From assembly GCF_014698965.1 (NCBI RefSeq), contig NZ_JACXAE010000085.1:1-64000 (forward strand): a stretch of 64,000 nt of DNA. Reading direction: 5' to 3'. Position numbers and translations under genes: made by a program. This document shows, piece by piece, positions 1 to 8,381 of this stretch. The notes under the pieces were generated by a model. The model saw only the letters and a program-made list of their open reading frames with translations, did no database searches and had not been told where the DNA came from. The stretch comes from Iningainema tapete BLCC-T55 (GTDB taxonomy: Bacteria > Cyanobacteriota > Cyanobacteriia > Cyanobacteriales > Nostocaceae). Position 1 is the stretch's first letter. Every line of letters begins with the position of its first letter.

Positions 1-77
1 TTACTGTACCGTATATAGTGTCCCTTCTTCATAATCCTTTGTGAGTAAGCTTTTCGAGACTTAACGGGAAAAGTCAG

Positions 78-408
78 CTAATAGATCAAGTCCGTTTTAA
101 CGCGTAGAGGGTATTGATCGACCAACTGAGCCGCAGTTTCCGCAAGTATTGAATCGAGTTCAATGACTTGGTACTGATTATTTAGGTCAAAGCGAAACCT
201 TTGGGTAATTAGGGCTTGCATCAGAAATAGTCAGACTGCCTTCCCGTTGCCTTCGGGCAAGAGCGCTTCTGACTTCTACCCAAGTAATTCGGGCAATGAT
301 TAATGAGTTGCCGGAATCGAGAGCCGAGATTGCCCGTATCCAAGCACTGCCAGTTTCCGGCACATACCGTTTGATCAAAGCACTGCTGTCTAGAAAGTAA
401 GCAGTCAC
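78..408 (-). pseudogene. Frameshifted VapC-like PIN-domain toxin
   Basis: The N-terminal half reads as a PIN-domain ribonuclease of a VapBC-type system: it opens MTAYFLDSSALIKRY, with the first metal-binding Asp at residue 7, and has an Glu in the WVEVRSAL segment. That frame stops at 187 after 73 residues, about half the usual PIN length. In another frame the DNA from about 215 down to 78 continues with a PIN-like tail (FDLNNQYQVIELDSILAETA, then AAQLVDQYPLR) and stops at 78. A frameshift near 190-215 has therefore split the gene. The expected DA-x-xLA segment after PLR is also missing, so the tail is probably shortened too. The start overlaps the antitoxin stop by an ATGA. The toxin is probably dead. 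A sequencing error could cause the shift but would not explain the missing C-terminus. Confidence 0.7.
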
Positions 409-698
409 ATCGTACCCCGTTCTTCAATGATGATTTCTGAGAGGGGCTTACTGGGAGATGCCTCCAGTCTTTGGGTGAGTTCACGCCACGCTTGTTCTGA
501 AACTGGCTCAACATCGCCCCGACGGGGGGGAGGACTAACCAGTCCTGCTGCAACTAGCGACTGGATTATTTGTTCGGCATCCATCGCGGGTTCTTCATTC
601 AAAACTTGAATCCGCACAGTTTGGTGTTCTTGTAGGTATAGGGGATTTAAGGGGCGCAGAACCCCGTTTTCATAAACGGCAGTGATAATTTCTGGCAT
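405..698 (-). CDS. AF2212-like (DUF104) antitoxin
   Basis: A protein of 97 residues that opens with the AF2212/DUF104 signature (ITAVYENGVLRPLNPLYL, then VRIQV), a short beta-rich antitoxin fold usually found just upstream of PIN toxins. The C-terminal half, rich in Glu and Pro, would be the toxin-binding tail. It is translationally coupled to the downstream PIN gene by a 4-base ATGA overlap, the usual layout of a type II toxin-antitoxin operon in which the antitoxin comes first. It appears intact while its partner toxin is frameshifted, so it may now be an orphan antitoxin. The family is recognised from the N-terminal motif only. Confidence 0.75.
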   Translation of the reverse strand: MPEIITAVYENGVLRPLNPLYLQEHQTVRIQVLNEEPAMDAEQIIQSLVAAGLVSPPPRRGDVEPVSEQAWRELTQRLEASPSKPLSEIIIEERGTM

Positions 699-773
699 TG
701 GCTAGAATAATTAATATGATAAGTTTCTTCCCATTGTAGAAGAAATGATTAACTTCTTTCAAAGACGAGGCTA

Positions 774-806
774 AGATGCCCGACTTCTTTAAGAAGGCGG
801 GCATCT
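774..806. repeat. Palindromic hairpin repeat (GATGCCCGACTTCTT type)
   Basis: A near-perfect inverted repeat, GATGCCCGACTTCTT facing AAGAAGGCGGGCATC, with almost no loop. The same element in a GATCCCC variant lies at 9810-9842. It sits between two genes transcribed away from each other, so it is more likely a dispersed cyanobacterial palindrome than a gene terminator, although a transcript from either side could fold here. Confidence 0.75.
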
Positions 807-848
807 GAATCAAACTAAGTTTTTAGTTATACTAAAAATAGGATTTTT

Positions 849-1469
849 ATGATTCAATCGTTACCACAACTAGTCACATTTGATAAATTCATTGAATGGT
901 ATCCAGAGAATTCAGAACACAAATATGAGTTACATAATGGAATAATTGTTGAAATGCCTAAGCCAACAGGACCACATTCAGAGGTAGCGGGATTTACTTC
1001 TGGCAAACTCTTTATAGAAATTGAGCGTTTGCAACTACCTTACTTCATTCCAAAAGAATGTGTTATTAAACCAAGAGACAATAGCGGTTATGAACCAGAT
1101 GTCATTATTCTAGATAAACAACAGGTTTCTAAGCATGAACCTCGATGGAAAAAAGAATCTATCATTACACGAGGTGATTCTATTCGTTTAATCGTTGAAG
1201 TTGTTTCTACCAATTGGTCGGATGACTACGCTTTGAAATTAGAAGAGTATGAGTCATTCGGCATAGGTGAATACTGGATTGTGGATTACTTAGCTTTGGG
1301 CGGTAAACGATTTATCGGTAATCCTAAACTACCTACTATTTCTATTTACTCATTAGTGGAAGGTGAGTATCAAGTTAACCAGTTTAGAGGTGGCGATCGC
1401 TTAATTTCACCAACATTCCCAGAATTGAATTTAACCGCAAAACAGATTTTTCAAGCTGGAGGGGTATAA
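849..1469 (+). CDS. Uma2 family (DUF820) protein, putative restriction-endonuclease fold
   Basis: A 206-residue protein of the Uma2/DUF820 family, which is greatly expanded in cyanobacteria and has a PD-(D/E)XK nuclease-like fold. Visible family features are the N-terminal YELHNGIIVEMPKPTGPHSE segment, the YEPDVIIL strand (likely metal-binding Asp near residue 84) and IRLIVEVVSTNWSDDYALK with Glu near residue 116. The canonical Lys of ExK is replaced by Val (EVVS), as is common in this family. Length is normal. It stands alone, with the palindromic repeat upstream and no partner gene. Activity and target are unknown; many members are annotated as putative endonucleases without biochemical proof. 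Confidence 0.85.
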   Translation: MIQSLPQLVTFDKFIEWYPENSEHKYELHNGIIVEMPKPTGPHSEVAGFTSGKLFIEIERLQLPYFIPKECVIKPRDNSGYEPDVIILDKQQVSKHEPRWKKESIITRGDSIRLIVEVVSTNWSDDYALKLEEYESFGIGEYWIVDYLALGGKRFIGNPKLPTISIYSLVEGEYQVNQFRGGDRLISPTFPELNLTAKQIFQAGGV

Positions 1470-1547
1470 AGGTTATTCCGCCCATAAAATCATGCATTCA
1501 ACTCACGCTTCGCCCGAATTACCTGAATCTCCCCAGCAGCTTCTGTA

Positions 1548-2738
1548 TCACAACTTAAATCCCATTTCTTGCAAACCTTGGCGCAGTCGCTTTGCTTCTT
1601 CGGGGTTGTGTTGTTCGTGAAGGGAGATCGCTTTTTTAAATGCAATCAAACTCTCTTGGAGATTACCAATTTTGAGCAGCACTACCCCTAAGTTTTGATA
1701 CGCTTCTGCATATTTGGGGTTGAATTGAATGGCTTTTTGGTAGAATGTTACTGCATCTGTGAATAAGTTCATCGCTTTCAGAGTCATGCCCAAATTGTAA
1801 TAAGCAGCAGCAAAAGTGGGATCGATTTTCACTGCTGTTTCATAAGCTGTTTTTGCCCCTTGTAAATCTCCAGATGCTTTCAGTAAGTTACCCAAATTGT
1901 TGTAAGATCCTAGTTTAAGAATCGGGTAGATAGGTAACTTAATTGCAGCTTGATAGTGGGCGATCGCCTGTTTGGGATTTTGTAAGCGACTGTAGGCAAT
2001 ACCTAAATGATAGTAGAGTTCGTACAAAATATCATAGTTGTCCTCACAAGCAGCTACTCCTCTTGCTAACAACTCAATACCTTGTACTGTTTTCCCAGTT
2101 TCTACATACAATGCTCCTAGTTTACTGCAAACATAAGGGTCATGGGGATGACTAGCGAGAAACTCTTCCATCGCCGTTTGTGCTTTGGTGTATTTGTTCA
2201 GTTGAGCGATCGCACTTTTTTGATAACCATGATGAAGAATTGCTACACCGGGGATGTAACCTATCTGCCATTGTGGTTCCTTGGCGCAAATCTCGGTGAC
2301 ACTATCATCTACTAGCGCGTGGTAAGGACGGGAAAAGCTAATATCCTGATGATGGCGGAACAAGCGAGAAACTAAGGAATAAGGTGATTGTTCTGCACCC
2401 ACCTCATGTCGAACAAGGTTAACCAAGAGGTATTCGTCCCGACGGATTGCATCTTTTATCAAAGGTACAATTTTCTGGGTAAGAGTTTCATCAGCATCTA
2501 ATACCAGAACCCAATCACCTGTGACGTACTTTAGGGCTTCGTTGCGGGCAGCACTAAAATCATTGCACCATTCAAAGTGATGCACAATAGCACCATACTT
2601 TTTGGCGATTTCCACAGTGCGATCGCTCGACCCTGTATCTAACACTACCATTTCATCCACAACATTCTTAACACTGCCAAGACATTTTGGCAATGTTGTT
2701 TCTTCGTTTTTAACAATCATGCACAAGCTGATTTTCAT
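1548..2738 (-). CDS. Family 2 glycosyltransferase with C-terminal TPR repeats
   Basis: A 396-residue, probably cytoplasmic protein. Residues 1-100 form a GT-A glycosyltransferase family 2 fold: MKISLCMIVKNEE at the start, the VVLDTGSSDRT segment near 33-43 (nucleotide binding) and the metal-binding motif VLVLDADET near 78-86. From about residue 190 onward there are several TPR-like repeats, for example the YYNLGMTLKAMNLF and YQNLGVVLLKIGNL units. This GT2-TPR architecture is common in cyanobacteria and is usually linked to cell-surface glycan or protein glycosylation, but donor and acceptor cannot be told from sequence. It is monocistronic here. No frameshift or missing motif was seen. Confidence 0.85.
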   Translation of the reverse strand: MKISLCMIVKNEETTLPKCLGSVKNVVDEMVVLDTGSSDRTVEIAKKYGAIVHHFEWCNDFSAARNEALKYVTGDWVLVLDADETLTQKIVPLIKDAIRRDEYLLVNLVRHEVGAEQSPYSLVSRLFRHHQDISFSRPYHALVDDSVTEICAKEPQWQIGYIPGVAILHHGYQKSAIAQLNKYTKAQTAMEEFLASHPHDPYVCSKLGALYVETGKTVQGIELLARGVAACEDNYDILYELYYHLGIAYSRLQNPKQAIAHYQAAIKLPIYPILKLGSYNNLGNLLKASGDLQGAKTAYETAVKIDPTFAAAYYNLGMTLKAMNLFTDAVTFYQKAIQFNPKYAEAYQNLGVVLLKIGNLQESLIAFKKAISLHEQHNPEEAKRLRQGLQEMGFKL

Positions 2739-3174
2739 AAGATGCTGCCGTTATTTAGACTTACTGAAAGATAACCTACGATGCCTTATGGCAGGTTGTT
2801 CCCTCACAGTAGTCACTTATTATTCTCTTGGTAAATTTATAGCATTTTCTGGATTATATGGTATAATACTAAGTTGGGAATATATAAAAAGCATCTCCAA
2901 GATTTAAGCAACTCTTAAAAACAACGACCGTCTAACCCAAACGCTACATCTTCAAAAAAACTGATTTCCATGCAATTATTGAAAGGCTACAGCGCAGAAA
3001 AGGGATTGCATTATCCGTTGGGTCAATTCCAACACTATCAGATTATGCAGTTAGTCGTGAAGGTATTTACGAATGCTGTCTAACCCGGACGTGGCGTCCT
3101 TAAAGAGTAATGTCGTTTAGAATAATAGATGAAAGTAAGCTTGAGTGAGAGTAAAGATTAAAGACAGTAATCAT
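2739..3174. other. Intergenic region with possible coding remnant
   Basis: These 436 bases hold no intact gene. On the plus strand, 2936-3104 keeps one open frame of about 55 codons with protein-like composition (segments FHAIIERLQRRKGIALSVGS and SDYAVSREGIYECC) but no plausible start, ending at TAA 3102-3104. It may be the 3' end of a decayed gene; I do not recognise the family. The rest is AT-rich and unremarkable. Confidence 0.4.
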
Positions 3175-3378
3175 ATGAAGATAAAAGCAATTATTCATCC
3201 AGCCGAAGAAGGTGGTTACTGGGCAGAAGTTCCTGCACTTCCCGGTTGCATTACTGAAGGTGACACGAAGGAAGAAGTATTAGCTAACTTGAAAGATGCA
3301 ATTGAAGGATGGCTTGAAGTCGCAAATAGCAGTCACAAAATAGAGCCAAGCGATCAAGTTATCGAAATTGCGGTATGA
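3175..3378 (+). CDS. hicB: HicB family antitoxin
   Basis: A 67-residue HicB-like protein: the partial RNase-H-like fold with the family signature EEGGYWAEVPALPGCITEGDTKEEVLANL, followed by a helix (KDAIEGWLEVA). In HicAB systems this protein neutralises the mRNA-cleaving HicA toxin and often represses its own operon. It is short and has no added DNA-binding domain at the C-terminus. ATG at 3175 is chosen over an upstream in-frame GTG at 3145 because the family begins at this point. The stop overlaps the next start by 4 bases. The gene order, antitoxin first, is the reverse of the Escherichia coli hicAB order but common in cyanobacteria. Confidence 0.9.
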   Translation: MKIKAIIHPAEEGGYWAEVPALPGCITEGDTKEEVLANLKDAIEGWLEVANSSHKIEPSDQVIEIAV

Positions 3379-3584
3379 AATCTATATCTGGTAAGCGACT
3401 GTGTAAGATTGTCGAACAAAAAGGTTGGGTTTTACAGAGAGTCACAGGTAGCCATCACATCTACGAAAATCCTCAAACAAGTAAAATCATTTCGATTCCA
3501 GTTCATAAAAATAAAGACCTTAAAATCGGAACTTTAAAAGCTTTGATGAAGATGGCTGAGTTAATTGAGGAGGATTTAATTTAG
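3375..3584 (+). CDS. hicA: HicA family mRNA interferase toxin
   Basis: A 69-residue protein with the small double-stranded-RNA-binding-like fold of HicA toxins. It has MKSISGKRLCKIVEQKGWVL at the N-terminus, the catalytic His in RVTGSHHIYENP and the closing IPVHKNKDLKIGTLKALMKMA. HicA cleaves mRNA and stops growth when its antitoxin is lost. Length and motifs are complete, so unlike the two other toxin-antitoxin loci nearby (78-698 and 4686-4940) this pair looks functional. It is translationally coupled to hicB. Confidence 0.9.
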   Translation: MKSISGKRLCKIVEQKGWVLQRVTGSHHIYENPQTSKIISIPVHKNKDLKIGTLKALMKMAELIEEDLI

Positions 3585-3647
3585 CAATAAGAGAAACTGA
3601 CAGAGGAAGGATAATAAGGTAGACGCTTTTCGGCTACCTGTTGTAAA

Positions 3648-4277
3648 TTATAGCGAATTGCTAGAACTTCTTTCCACAATACCTACAAGGACAGTCAGTA
3701 AAGCTTCTAAATTATCAGGTAGGGAATAGATAGTAATATCCTCTGTAATCCGTTGCGCCTTCACATCCAGTATCCCAAAGCGCCAAACATCACCAATAGT
3801 AACTGCACCGTAGTGAAGAGGTTGTTCTTCGACAAGTGATAAGGCAATTAACTCAACTGCTAGTTGAGTAAACCCTCTGGTGATATCATCATTTTTGGCT
3901 TCAACAACTAAAAGGCTTTGAGTTGAGCGCAGTAAATAATCAAAATTCCCTTTTAGCCACTGATTTACTGCAAGTGGGTACTCAATTCGCAGCTGACAGT
4001 CACAGTAGTATGTCGCAACTTCCAATAGTACTGGTGCAACTAAGGTTTCTCGACGTGCGGTTTCACTTGTCAGGCTAACACGTGGGAGGGTTCGTTCGAT
4101 ACGTTCGCTTAATTCTGTTAGTCTATCCAGAGGTTTTTGTGTTTTTGGGAGGGAAAGCCTTGAGCGCTTCAGAGTGTAACCGAACTCAACAAGGATTTCT
4201 TCTGGCTCATAGTTCATCTCAAAATATGAGCGGAAGGTGTACTCGCGGTTTTCTAGGAGAATTTTGGGTTTGGGCAT
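3648..4277 (-). CDS. Conserved cyanobacterial PD-(D/E)XK nuclease-like protein
   Basis: A 209-residue protein. The central part has the pattern of a PD-(D/E)XK core: an Asp in NFDYLLR near residue 117 and LLVVEAKNDD near 122-131, where E-x-K would bind metal. This is followed by helix TRGFTQLAVELIAL, which resembles the Q/E-containing helix of such folds. The N-terminal 80 residues are charged and variable. It could be an orphan restriction-like nuclease or a non-catalytic relative; no methyltransferase partner is present. Its first 14 codons and upstream spacer are duplicated at 8224-8294 upstream of the kinase gene. Confidence 0.55.
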   Translation of the reverse strand: MPKPKILLENREYTFRSYFEMNYEPEEILVEFGYTLKRSRLSLPKTQKPLDRLTELSERIERTLPRVSLTSETARRETLVAPVLLEVATYYCDCQLRIEYPLAVNQWLKGNFDYLLRSTQSLLVVEAKNDDITRGFTQLAVELIALSLVEEQPLHYGAVTIGDVWRFGILDVKAQRITEDITIYSLPDNLEALLTVLVGIVERSSSNSL

Positions 4278-4306
4278 AGTTGTTACACTACTACTACTTT
4301 ATTGTA

Positions 4307-4417
4307 GTTCACAATCACAACACGATCCATCGGGATATCAAACCCTCAAATATCCGCAGACGCGAATTAGATAATAAAATTGTGCTGATAGACTTTGGCA
4401 CAGTCAAACAAATTACT
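4307..4417 (+). pseudogene. Fragment of a Ser/Thr protein kinase gene
   Basis: About 110 bases closely match the catalytic loop and DFG region of the intact kinase at 8382-9788. They encode HNHNTIHRDIKPSNIRRR and VLIDFGTVKQIT, and nothing else of the kinase remains. The fragment directly follows a spacer (4278-4305) that matches the spacer upstream of the intact kinase, so this is a copy of the same locus with about 475 bases deleted and the 3' part lost. Confidence 0.85.
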
Positions 4418-4685
4418 ACTCAAGTAGTTAATGCTCTGTGGCTCTTCGACAAATATGCCTGCTCAGCCGTCATAAATGGCATGAGAGTGCTTTAGCAATA
4501 TCCAATCCAGAAATTGAAGCTGCTTTTAGTAAAAAGAGCGATGAGCTTGAGGAAATAGCATTGTCTCAGCCTATTGCTGAAAACGTTGCTTAAGTGTTTC
4601 ATATGTTGCAGATAACCCTACAGTAGTTTTCGTCCGCCCGAGTGCGATCTAAAATGAAAAAACAATTCACTTCCAATTTTAAGCT
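4418..4685. other. Decayed coding remnant
   Basis: No intact gene. On the plus strand, a frame ending at TAA 4591-4593 reads RHKWHESALAISNPEIE and then a Glu/Lys-rich tail ending QPIAENVA. It has protein-like composition but no start and no recognised family. It is probably the 3' end of a lost gene joined to the kinase scrap. The remainder, up to the ParD-like gene, shows nothing distinctive. Confidence 0.35.
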
Positions 4686-4940
4686 ATGACTAGCATCAAT
4701 ATTTCCTTACCTAAGTCAATGAAAGCCTTTGTTGAGCAACAAGTTGCTAAAGGCGGCTATAATTCAACAAGTGAATACCTTCAAGAGTTAATCAGTCAAG
4801 ATCAAAAGCGCAAGGAACAAGAACGTTTAAACTAATTGTTGATAGAAGGGCTTGAGAGTGGTGAACTTATTGAAGTGACTGATAAATGGTGGGAGCAAAA
4901 ACACGCATACCTGATGGATAAGCTGCGTCAGATTTGCTAA
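4686..4940 (+). pseudogene. ParD-like antitoxin with in-frame stop
   Basis: The reading frame opens MTSINISLPKSMKAFVEQQV, followed by the ribbon-helix-helix segment GGYNSTSEYLQELI typical of ParD/CopG-type antitoxins. A TAA at 4833-4835 ends it after 49 residues. The same frame then runs on for 34 more codons (LLIEGLESGELIEVTDKWWE and on) to TAA 4938-4940, giving the usual total of about 84 residues. A single nonsense change has therefore removed the toxin-binding C-terminus while leaving the DNA-binding N-terminus. No ParE toxin follows. The short form could still repress its own promoter. Confidence 0.8.
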
Positions 4941-4950
4941 GGTAAAACGC

Positions 4951-5469
4951 ATGATTAAGAATTACTTGCAGTACGAATACTCAAAAGAGTGGGCAAAAAA
5001 GTTCGATGAGACGAACCGCAAACTACATGCAAATGAAGAGAAAAGATTAAAAGATCCTGAAGGTTGGCAATTATTACAAGATTCTAACGAAGCACTGCGT
5101 CAATCGCTATTAGATGAAATCAGTGAGTACGAAATTCTCGTCGCTCATAATCCCAATGAGCCAATAACACTGACGGCTAATAGTATGAATAAATTATCAG
5201 ATCTGCTGATAAAAGCAAGAATTGCCTTCAAAATCACATCAGATGAACTTGCAGCCTTACGCGATCGCACAAAACAACAAATTAAGTCTTTTGAAGATAA
5301 AGATTACCAAAATGCTTCTTTTTTAGATTTTCTAGCTGTAAGCGATGCTTTGGGAATTAAGATACTTGAAGGTAGGTTTGTTGCTGAATTAGACGACTTT
5401 TACAAAGAGCATTTAGCAGCTGTTCGGCAAACTGAAAATGTAAATACTACTTTCAAAGCAGCATCTTAA
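4951..5469 (+). CDS. Hypothetical protein with XRE-like helix-turn-helix
   Basis: A 172-residue protein. Residues 1-80 are charged and probably helical, including a coiled-coil-like stretch near 18-60. Residues 83-145 resemble an XRE/Cro-type helix-turn-helix: LSDLLIKARIAFKITSDELA, then RTKQQIKSFEDKDY, then SFLDFLAVSDALGIKI. This is the order seen in antitoxins of the HigA type. It begins 10 bases after the decayed ParD frame, so it may once have been part of a small regulatory or addiction operon. No toxin partner is visible. Function is unassigned beyond likely DNA binding. Confidence 0.55.
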   Translation: MIKNYLQYEYSKEWAKKFDETNRKLHANEEKRLKDPEGWQLLQDSNEALRQSLLDEISEYEILVAHNPNEPITLTANSMNKLSDLLIKARIAFKITSDELAALRDRTKQQIKSFEDKDYQNASFLDFLAVSDALGIKILEGRFVAELDDFYKEHLAAVRQTENVNTTFKAAS

Positions 5470-5612
5470 AGGTGTGAAGTCTAGACAAGGCAAAACAATG
5501 ATCGCGCTATGATTGTTTCACACCAAAACGTGATCGCCATTTTCATCGGGCGTAGTTTGTACAGGAATGATTGGAAGGGGCGATTGTATTCAACAAGAAA
5601 CGATGCTAATGA

Positions 5613-7322
5613 CTACTGCTGAAACTTTCTGATTAACTCCTGAACTTTTTGGTAATTTTCTGTTTTTCCTTGTTGTCGATACAAGTCAGCAGCTTTCTGC
5701 AAATCAGCAATTCCCCCCTGCTTGTCTCCCAACTCGGAGCGGATAATACCCCGGTTGTTGTAGGCTTGGGCATAGTTGGGATTAATTCGTAGGGCAGAGT
5801 TATAATCAGCAATTGCTCCCTGCTTGTCTCCCAACCTAAAGCGGGTAACACCTCGGTTGTAATAGGCATAGGCATTGTTGGGATCAATCTGTAGCGCAGT
5901 TTTGTAATCGGCGATTGCTCCTTGTTTGTCTCCCAAGTCGTCGCGGACATTACCCCGGCTAACGTAGGCTAAGGCATATTTGGGATTAATGCGCAGGGCT
6001 TGATTAAAATCGGCGATTGCTCCTTGTTTGTCTCCCAAGTCGTCGCGGGCAACACCCCGCTTGAAGTAGAGTGGGGCGTAGTTGGAATTAATCCGCAGCG
6101 CCGAGTCGAAATCGGCAATTGCCCCTTGTTTGTCTCCCAACGTAGATCGGGTAATACCCCGGTGGTAGTACGCATAGGCATAGTTAGGATTAATACGTAG
6201 TGCCATGTTGAAATCAGCAAATGCCCCCTGTTTGTCTCCCAAGTCGTCGCGGGCATTACCCCTGTTAACGTAAGCTAGGGCTAAGTTGGGATTAATACGC
6301 AGGGCTTGATTGTAATCAGCAATTGCTCCCTGTTTGTCTCCCGACTCGTAGCTAGTAATACCCCGGTTGTTATAGGCAATGGCTAAGTTGGGATTGATTC
6401 GCAGGGCTTGATTGAAATCGGAAATTGCTCCCTGTTTGTCTCCTGACTCGTAGCGGGTACGACCCCGGTCTAAGTAAGCTTCGGCATAGTTGGGATTGAG
6501 GTGAAGAGCTTCGGTATAATCACCAATGGCTCCTTTAAAGTCTCCTTTGAGATACTTATCCCCTCCCTGAATGTAAAAATCGGAAGCTAGGGGTTTTGTA
6601 ACTACTTGAGTATTAGGAGCAGAAACTCCCACATTTACCCCAGATGTTGCTGATAGTCTCAAAAAGGTGTTGATGGGAATGCCTAAGTTAAAACCTGTTT
6701 TGGTTTGTTTGGGATCTTTGTCTGTTCTGCCGTGAATTCCTACCAATTCGGCCTTTTCATTCATCACAGCACCACCACTCATCCCCTCTGACGTATTATT
6801 GCTATAAACTAAGGCATAGCCTTCACGCAAAGCCTTTGAGGCATTAGCAGTAATCTGCCCAGTAGTGAAATTGTAAACCGACTTATCAATCGCGAAAGTT
6901 GGTTCAGGATAGCCAGTGACGTAAGCTGTTGTACCTTCTGTACTGGTGTCAGAGTTACCCATCTTCGCAACGGTGTAATTTCGATTGCTGGTAAACTGTA
7001 CTATAGCTAAGTCTACTTCGGGCAATTTTTTCTTGGTACTGTAGTTGAGCGAGTAACGTTGATTGTCAGAGGTAACTATTTCATATTTATCTGCGACTTC
7101 TACCACATGAGCGGCTGTCAGCACAGTGTAAGTGTTGCCTTCTCGCTTAATTATCACTCCTGAACCGTATTTTGGCTGTTTACTTTGGCTTTGGATCAGT
7201 ACTGTGACTTCTTTGGCAATCTTGGATACTTCTGATGCAGAAATTGCTACGGCAATTTGCGATCGCACAAGGGCGATGGATACGCCAATTAGTGCTGGTG
7301 CGAGTCGATGATAAAAGTTCAT
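5613..7322 (-). CDS. Secreted trypsin-like serine protease with nine TPR repeats
   Basis: A 569-residue exported protein. Residues 1-27 are a signal peptide or anchor (HRLAPALIGVSIALV). A trypsin-like peptidase domain covers about 35-220: His in LTAAHVVEV, Asp in LPEVDLAIVQF and Ser in SEGMSGGAVMN complete the catalytic triad. After a linker come nine tandem 34-residue TPR units (for example YAEAYLDRGRTRYESGDKQG) and a short helical cap. The GDKQGAIADYN motif recurs almost unchanged, so the DNA has a strong 102-base period. The protein likely acts in the periplasm, with TPRs presenting substrates or partners. It lies 81 bases after a COP23 gene on the same strand. Close paralogues are at 9936-11636 and 11845-13962. 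Confidence 0.85.
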   Translation of the reverse strand: MNFYHRLAPALIGVSIALVRSQIAVAISASEVSKIAKEVTVLIQSQSKQPKYGSGVIIKREGNTYTVLTAAHVVEVADKYEIVTSDNQRYSLNYSTKKKLPEVDLAIVQFTSNRNYTVAKMGNSDTSTEGTTAYVTGYPEPTFAIDKSVYNFTTGQITANASKALREGYALVYSNNTSEGMSGGAVMNEKAELVGIHGRTDKDPKQTKTGFNLGIPINTFLRLSATSGVNVGVSAPNTQVVTKPLASDFYIQGGDKYLKGDFKGAIGDYTEALHLNPNYAEAYLDRGRTRYESGDKQGAISDFNQALRINPNLAIAYNNRGITSYESGDKQGAIADYNQALRINPNLALAYVNRGNARDDLGDKQGAFADFNMALRINPNYAYAYYHRGITRSTLGDKQGAIADFDSALRINSNYAPLYFKRGVARDDLGDKQGAIADFNQALRINPKYALAYVSRGNVRDDLGDKQGAIADYKTALQIDPNNAYAYYNRGVTRFRLGDKQGAIADYNSALRINPNYAQAYNNRGIIRSELGDKQGGIADLQKAADLYRQQGKTENYQKVQELIRKFQQ

Positions 7323-7403
7323 TATTTAATTTCTTGTATAGTTTGTCTAGTTAGGGTGGGCTGTTGCCTATGAACAATGAACCATTAACAATTAACAACT
7401 TAT

Positions 7404-7934
7404 TTATTTGAAGTACAGGTACGCTTCCACATCAATGTTGACTGGCTCAATGTTGACTGGCTCATTGCTTGTTTTACCGCCTTGATTGACTATTTGTCCT
7501 GCTGCCAAGGCACGGCGGTCGAATAACTGGCGTGCAGTAGCATCGGGATTGCTACCAGCCTTAAGTGTGAATAACAATGTTCTATCTGTACAAGTAGCGT
7601 CTAGTTGAGCGGCAGCGCAGACAACTGGTAATCCTTTGAGCATACCTGCTTTAATATATCTAAGCGTACCGTTATCGTAGTTGCTCTGAAATCTTCGCGA
7701 TACTTCCTGACAGCGCCGTAGTGGTGTCAAACTCGTACCTTGGAAATAGTCGGTAACCCAGCGAATCATGGGCAAATTCTTACCGTCTTGAGTGCGAGCA
7801 AATGTTGTGGGTACACCATTGCTTTTGTCGCAGTAGAAGGTTGCACCTTGAGCATAGCTGGGTTGATTGAGGGTTGCAGTTGCGCTCAGTGCGATCGCAA
7901 CTCCTGCCAAGATTTGGGCAAATAACCGCATCAT
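7404..7934 (-). CDS. COP23 domain protein (secreted)
   Basis: A protein of about 176 residues with a signal peptide (MRLFAQILAGVAIALSATAT, cleavage after an AQ near residue 29). The rest is a COP23 domain: FYCDKSNGVPTTFARTQDG, IRWVTDYF, RRCQEVSRRFQSNYDNGTL and TLLFTL. Cys residues in FYCDK, RRCQE, PVVCAA and ATCTD probably form disulfides. The COP23 name comes from a circadian-oscillating membrane protein; its biochemical role is not established. The start is one of two adjacent ATGs (7934 or 7931); the second lines up with the paralogue at 14899-15429. A copy of the paralogue's upstream region is conserved here too, so promoter and gene were duplicated together. Confidence 0.85.
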   Translation of the reverse strand: MMRLFAQILAGVAIALSATATLNQPSYAQGATFYCDKSNGVPTTFARTQDGKNLPMIRWVTDYFQGTSLTPLRRCQEVSRRFQSNYDNGTLRYIKAGMLKGLPVVCAAAQLDATCTDRTLLFTLKAGSNPDATARQLFDRRALAAGQIVNQGGKTSNEPVNIEPVNIDVEAYLYFK

Positions 7935-8381
7935 AAGTATGGTAAAAATCGTTTCACACAGATTATACACACATAAGATATAGATACGGTTAATAAAAGT
8001 TAAATTCCGTAATCTAACTGAGGTTAAGTTTTGATAGAACGACTAACAAATTCTTTCCAGATTAAACAGTCGCTACCATACCACATCTGCTTTGTCAATC
8101 CCTTTTTCTACAGCCCGCGCAGTGAGTCCAGTCCTGCAGGCGGGTTTCCCGCCGTAGGGAACTGGCGAACCCGAAGGGGCGGGCTTTGTTTGTGTAGCCA
8201 CACCCTTCTAGGGTGTAGGGAATGTGTAATCGCGGTTTTCGAGGAGAATTTTGGGTTTGGGCATGGTTGTTACACCATAACTACCTTATTGTAGATTTAG
8301 GGGTGGCGATTCGCCACTTTATTTTGTGTCAGAATCTAAAATCATATGAAGTGTCAACCTCCATCATACATGGTGATTTAA
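7935..8381. other. Intergenic region with repeats and promoter copy
   Basis: Bases 7935-8030 resemble the region upstream of the other COP23 gene (15430-15510), including a shared AATAAAAGTTAAATTCCG stretch, so they are probably its promoter. Bases 8110-8220 hold dispersed GC-rich palindromic repeats: GGCGGGTTTCCCGCC at about 8139-8153, a CCCGAAGGGGCGGG segment and CACCCTTCTAGGGTG. Bases 8224-8264 are a gene fragment (separate entry), and 8265-8381 lead into the kinase gene. Confidence 0.6.
8224..8264 (-). pseudogene. 5' end of the 3648-4277 gene, duplicated
   Basis: On the minus strand this reads MPKPKILLENRDYT, matching the first codons of the intact gene at 3648-4277 (MPKPKILLENREYT). The following spacer 8265-8294 matches 4278-4305. 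The rest of the gene is absent and is replaced by repeat DNA. It is one side of a duplicated segment of which the other side kept the gene but lost the kinase. Confidence 0.85.

Noticed and set aside
5633-6256. Several open frames antisense or out of frame within the TPR regions
   Set aside because: They are products of the 102-base periodicity of the TPR coding sequence, with repetitive, non-protein-like composition.
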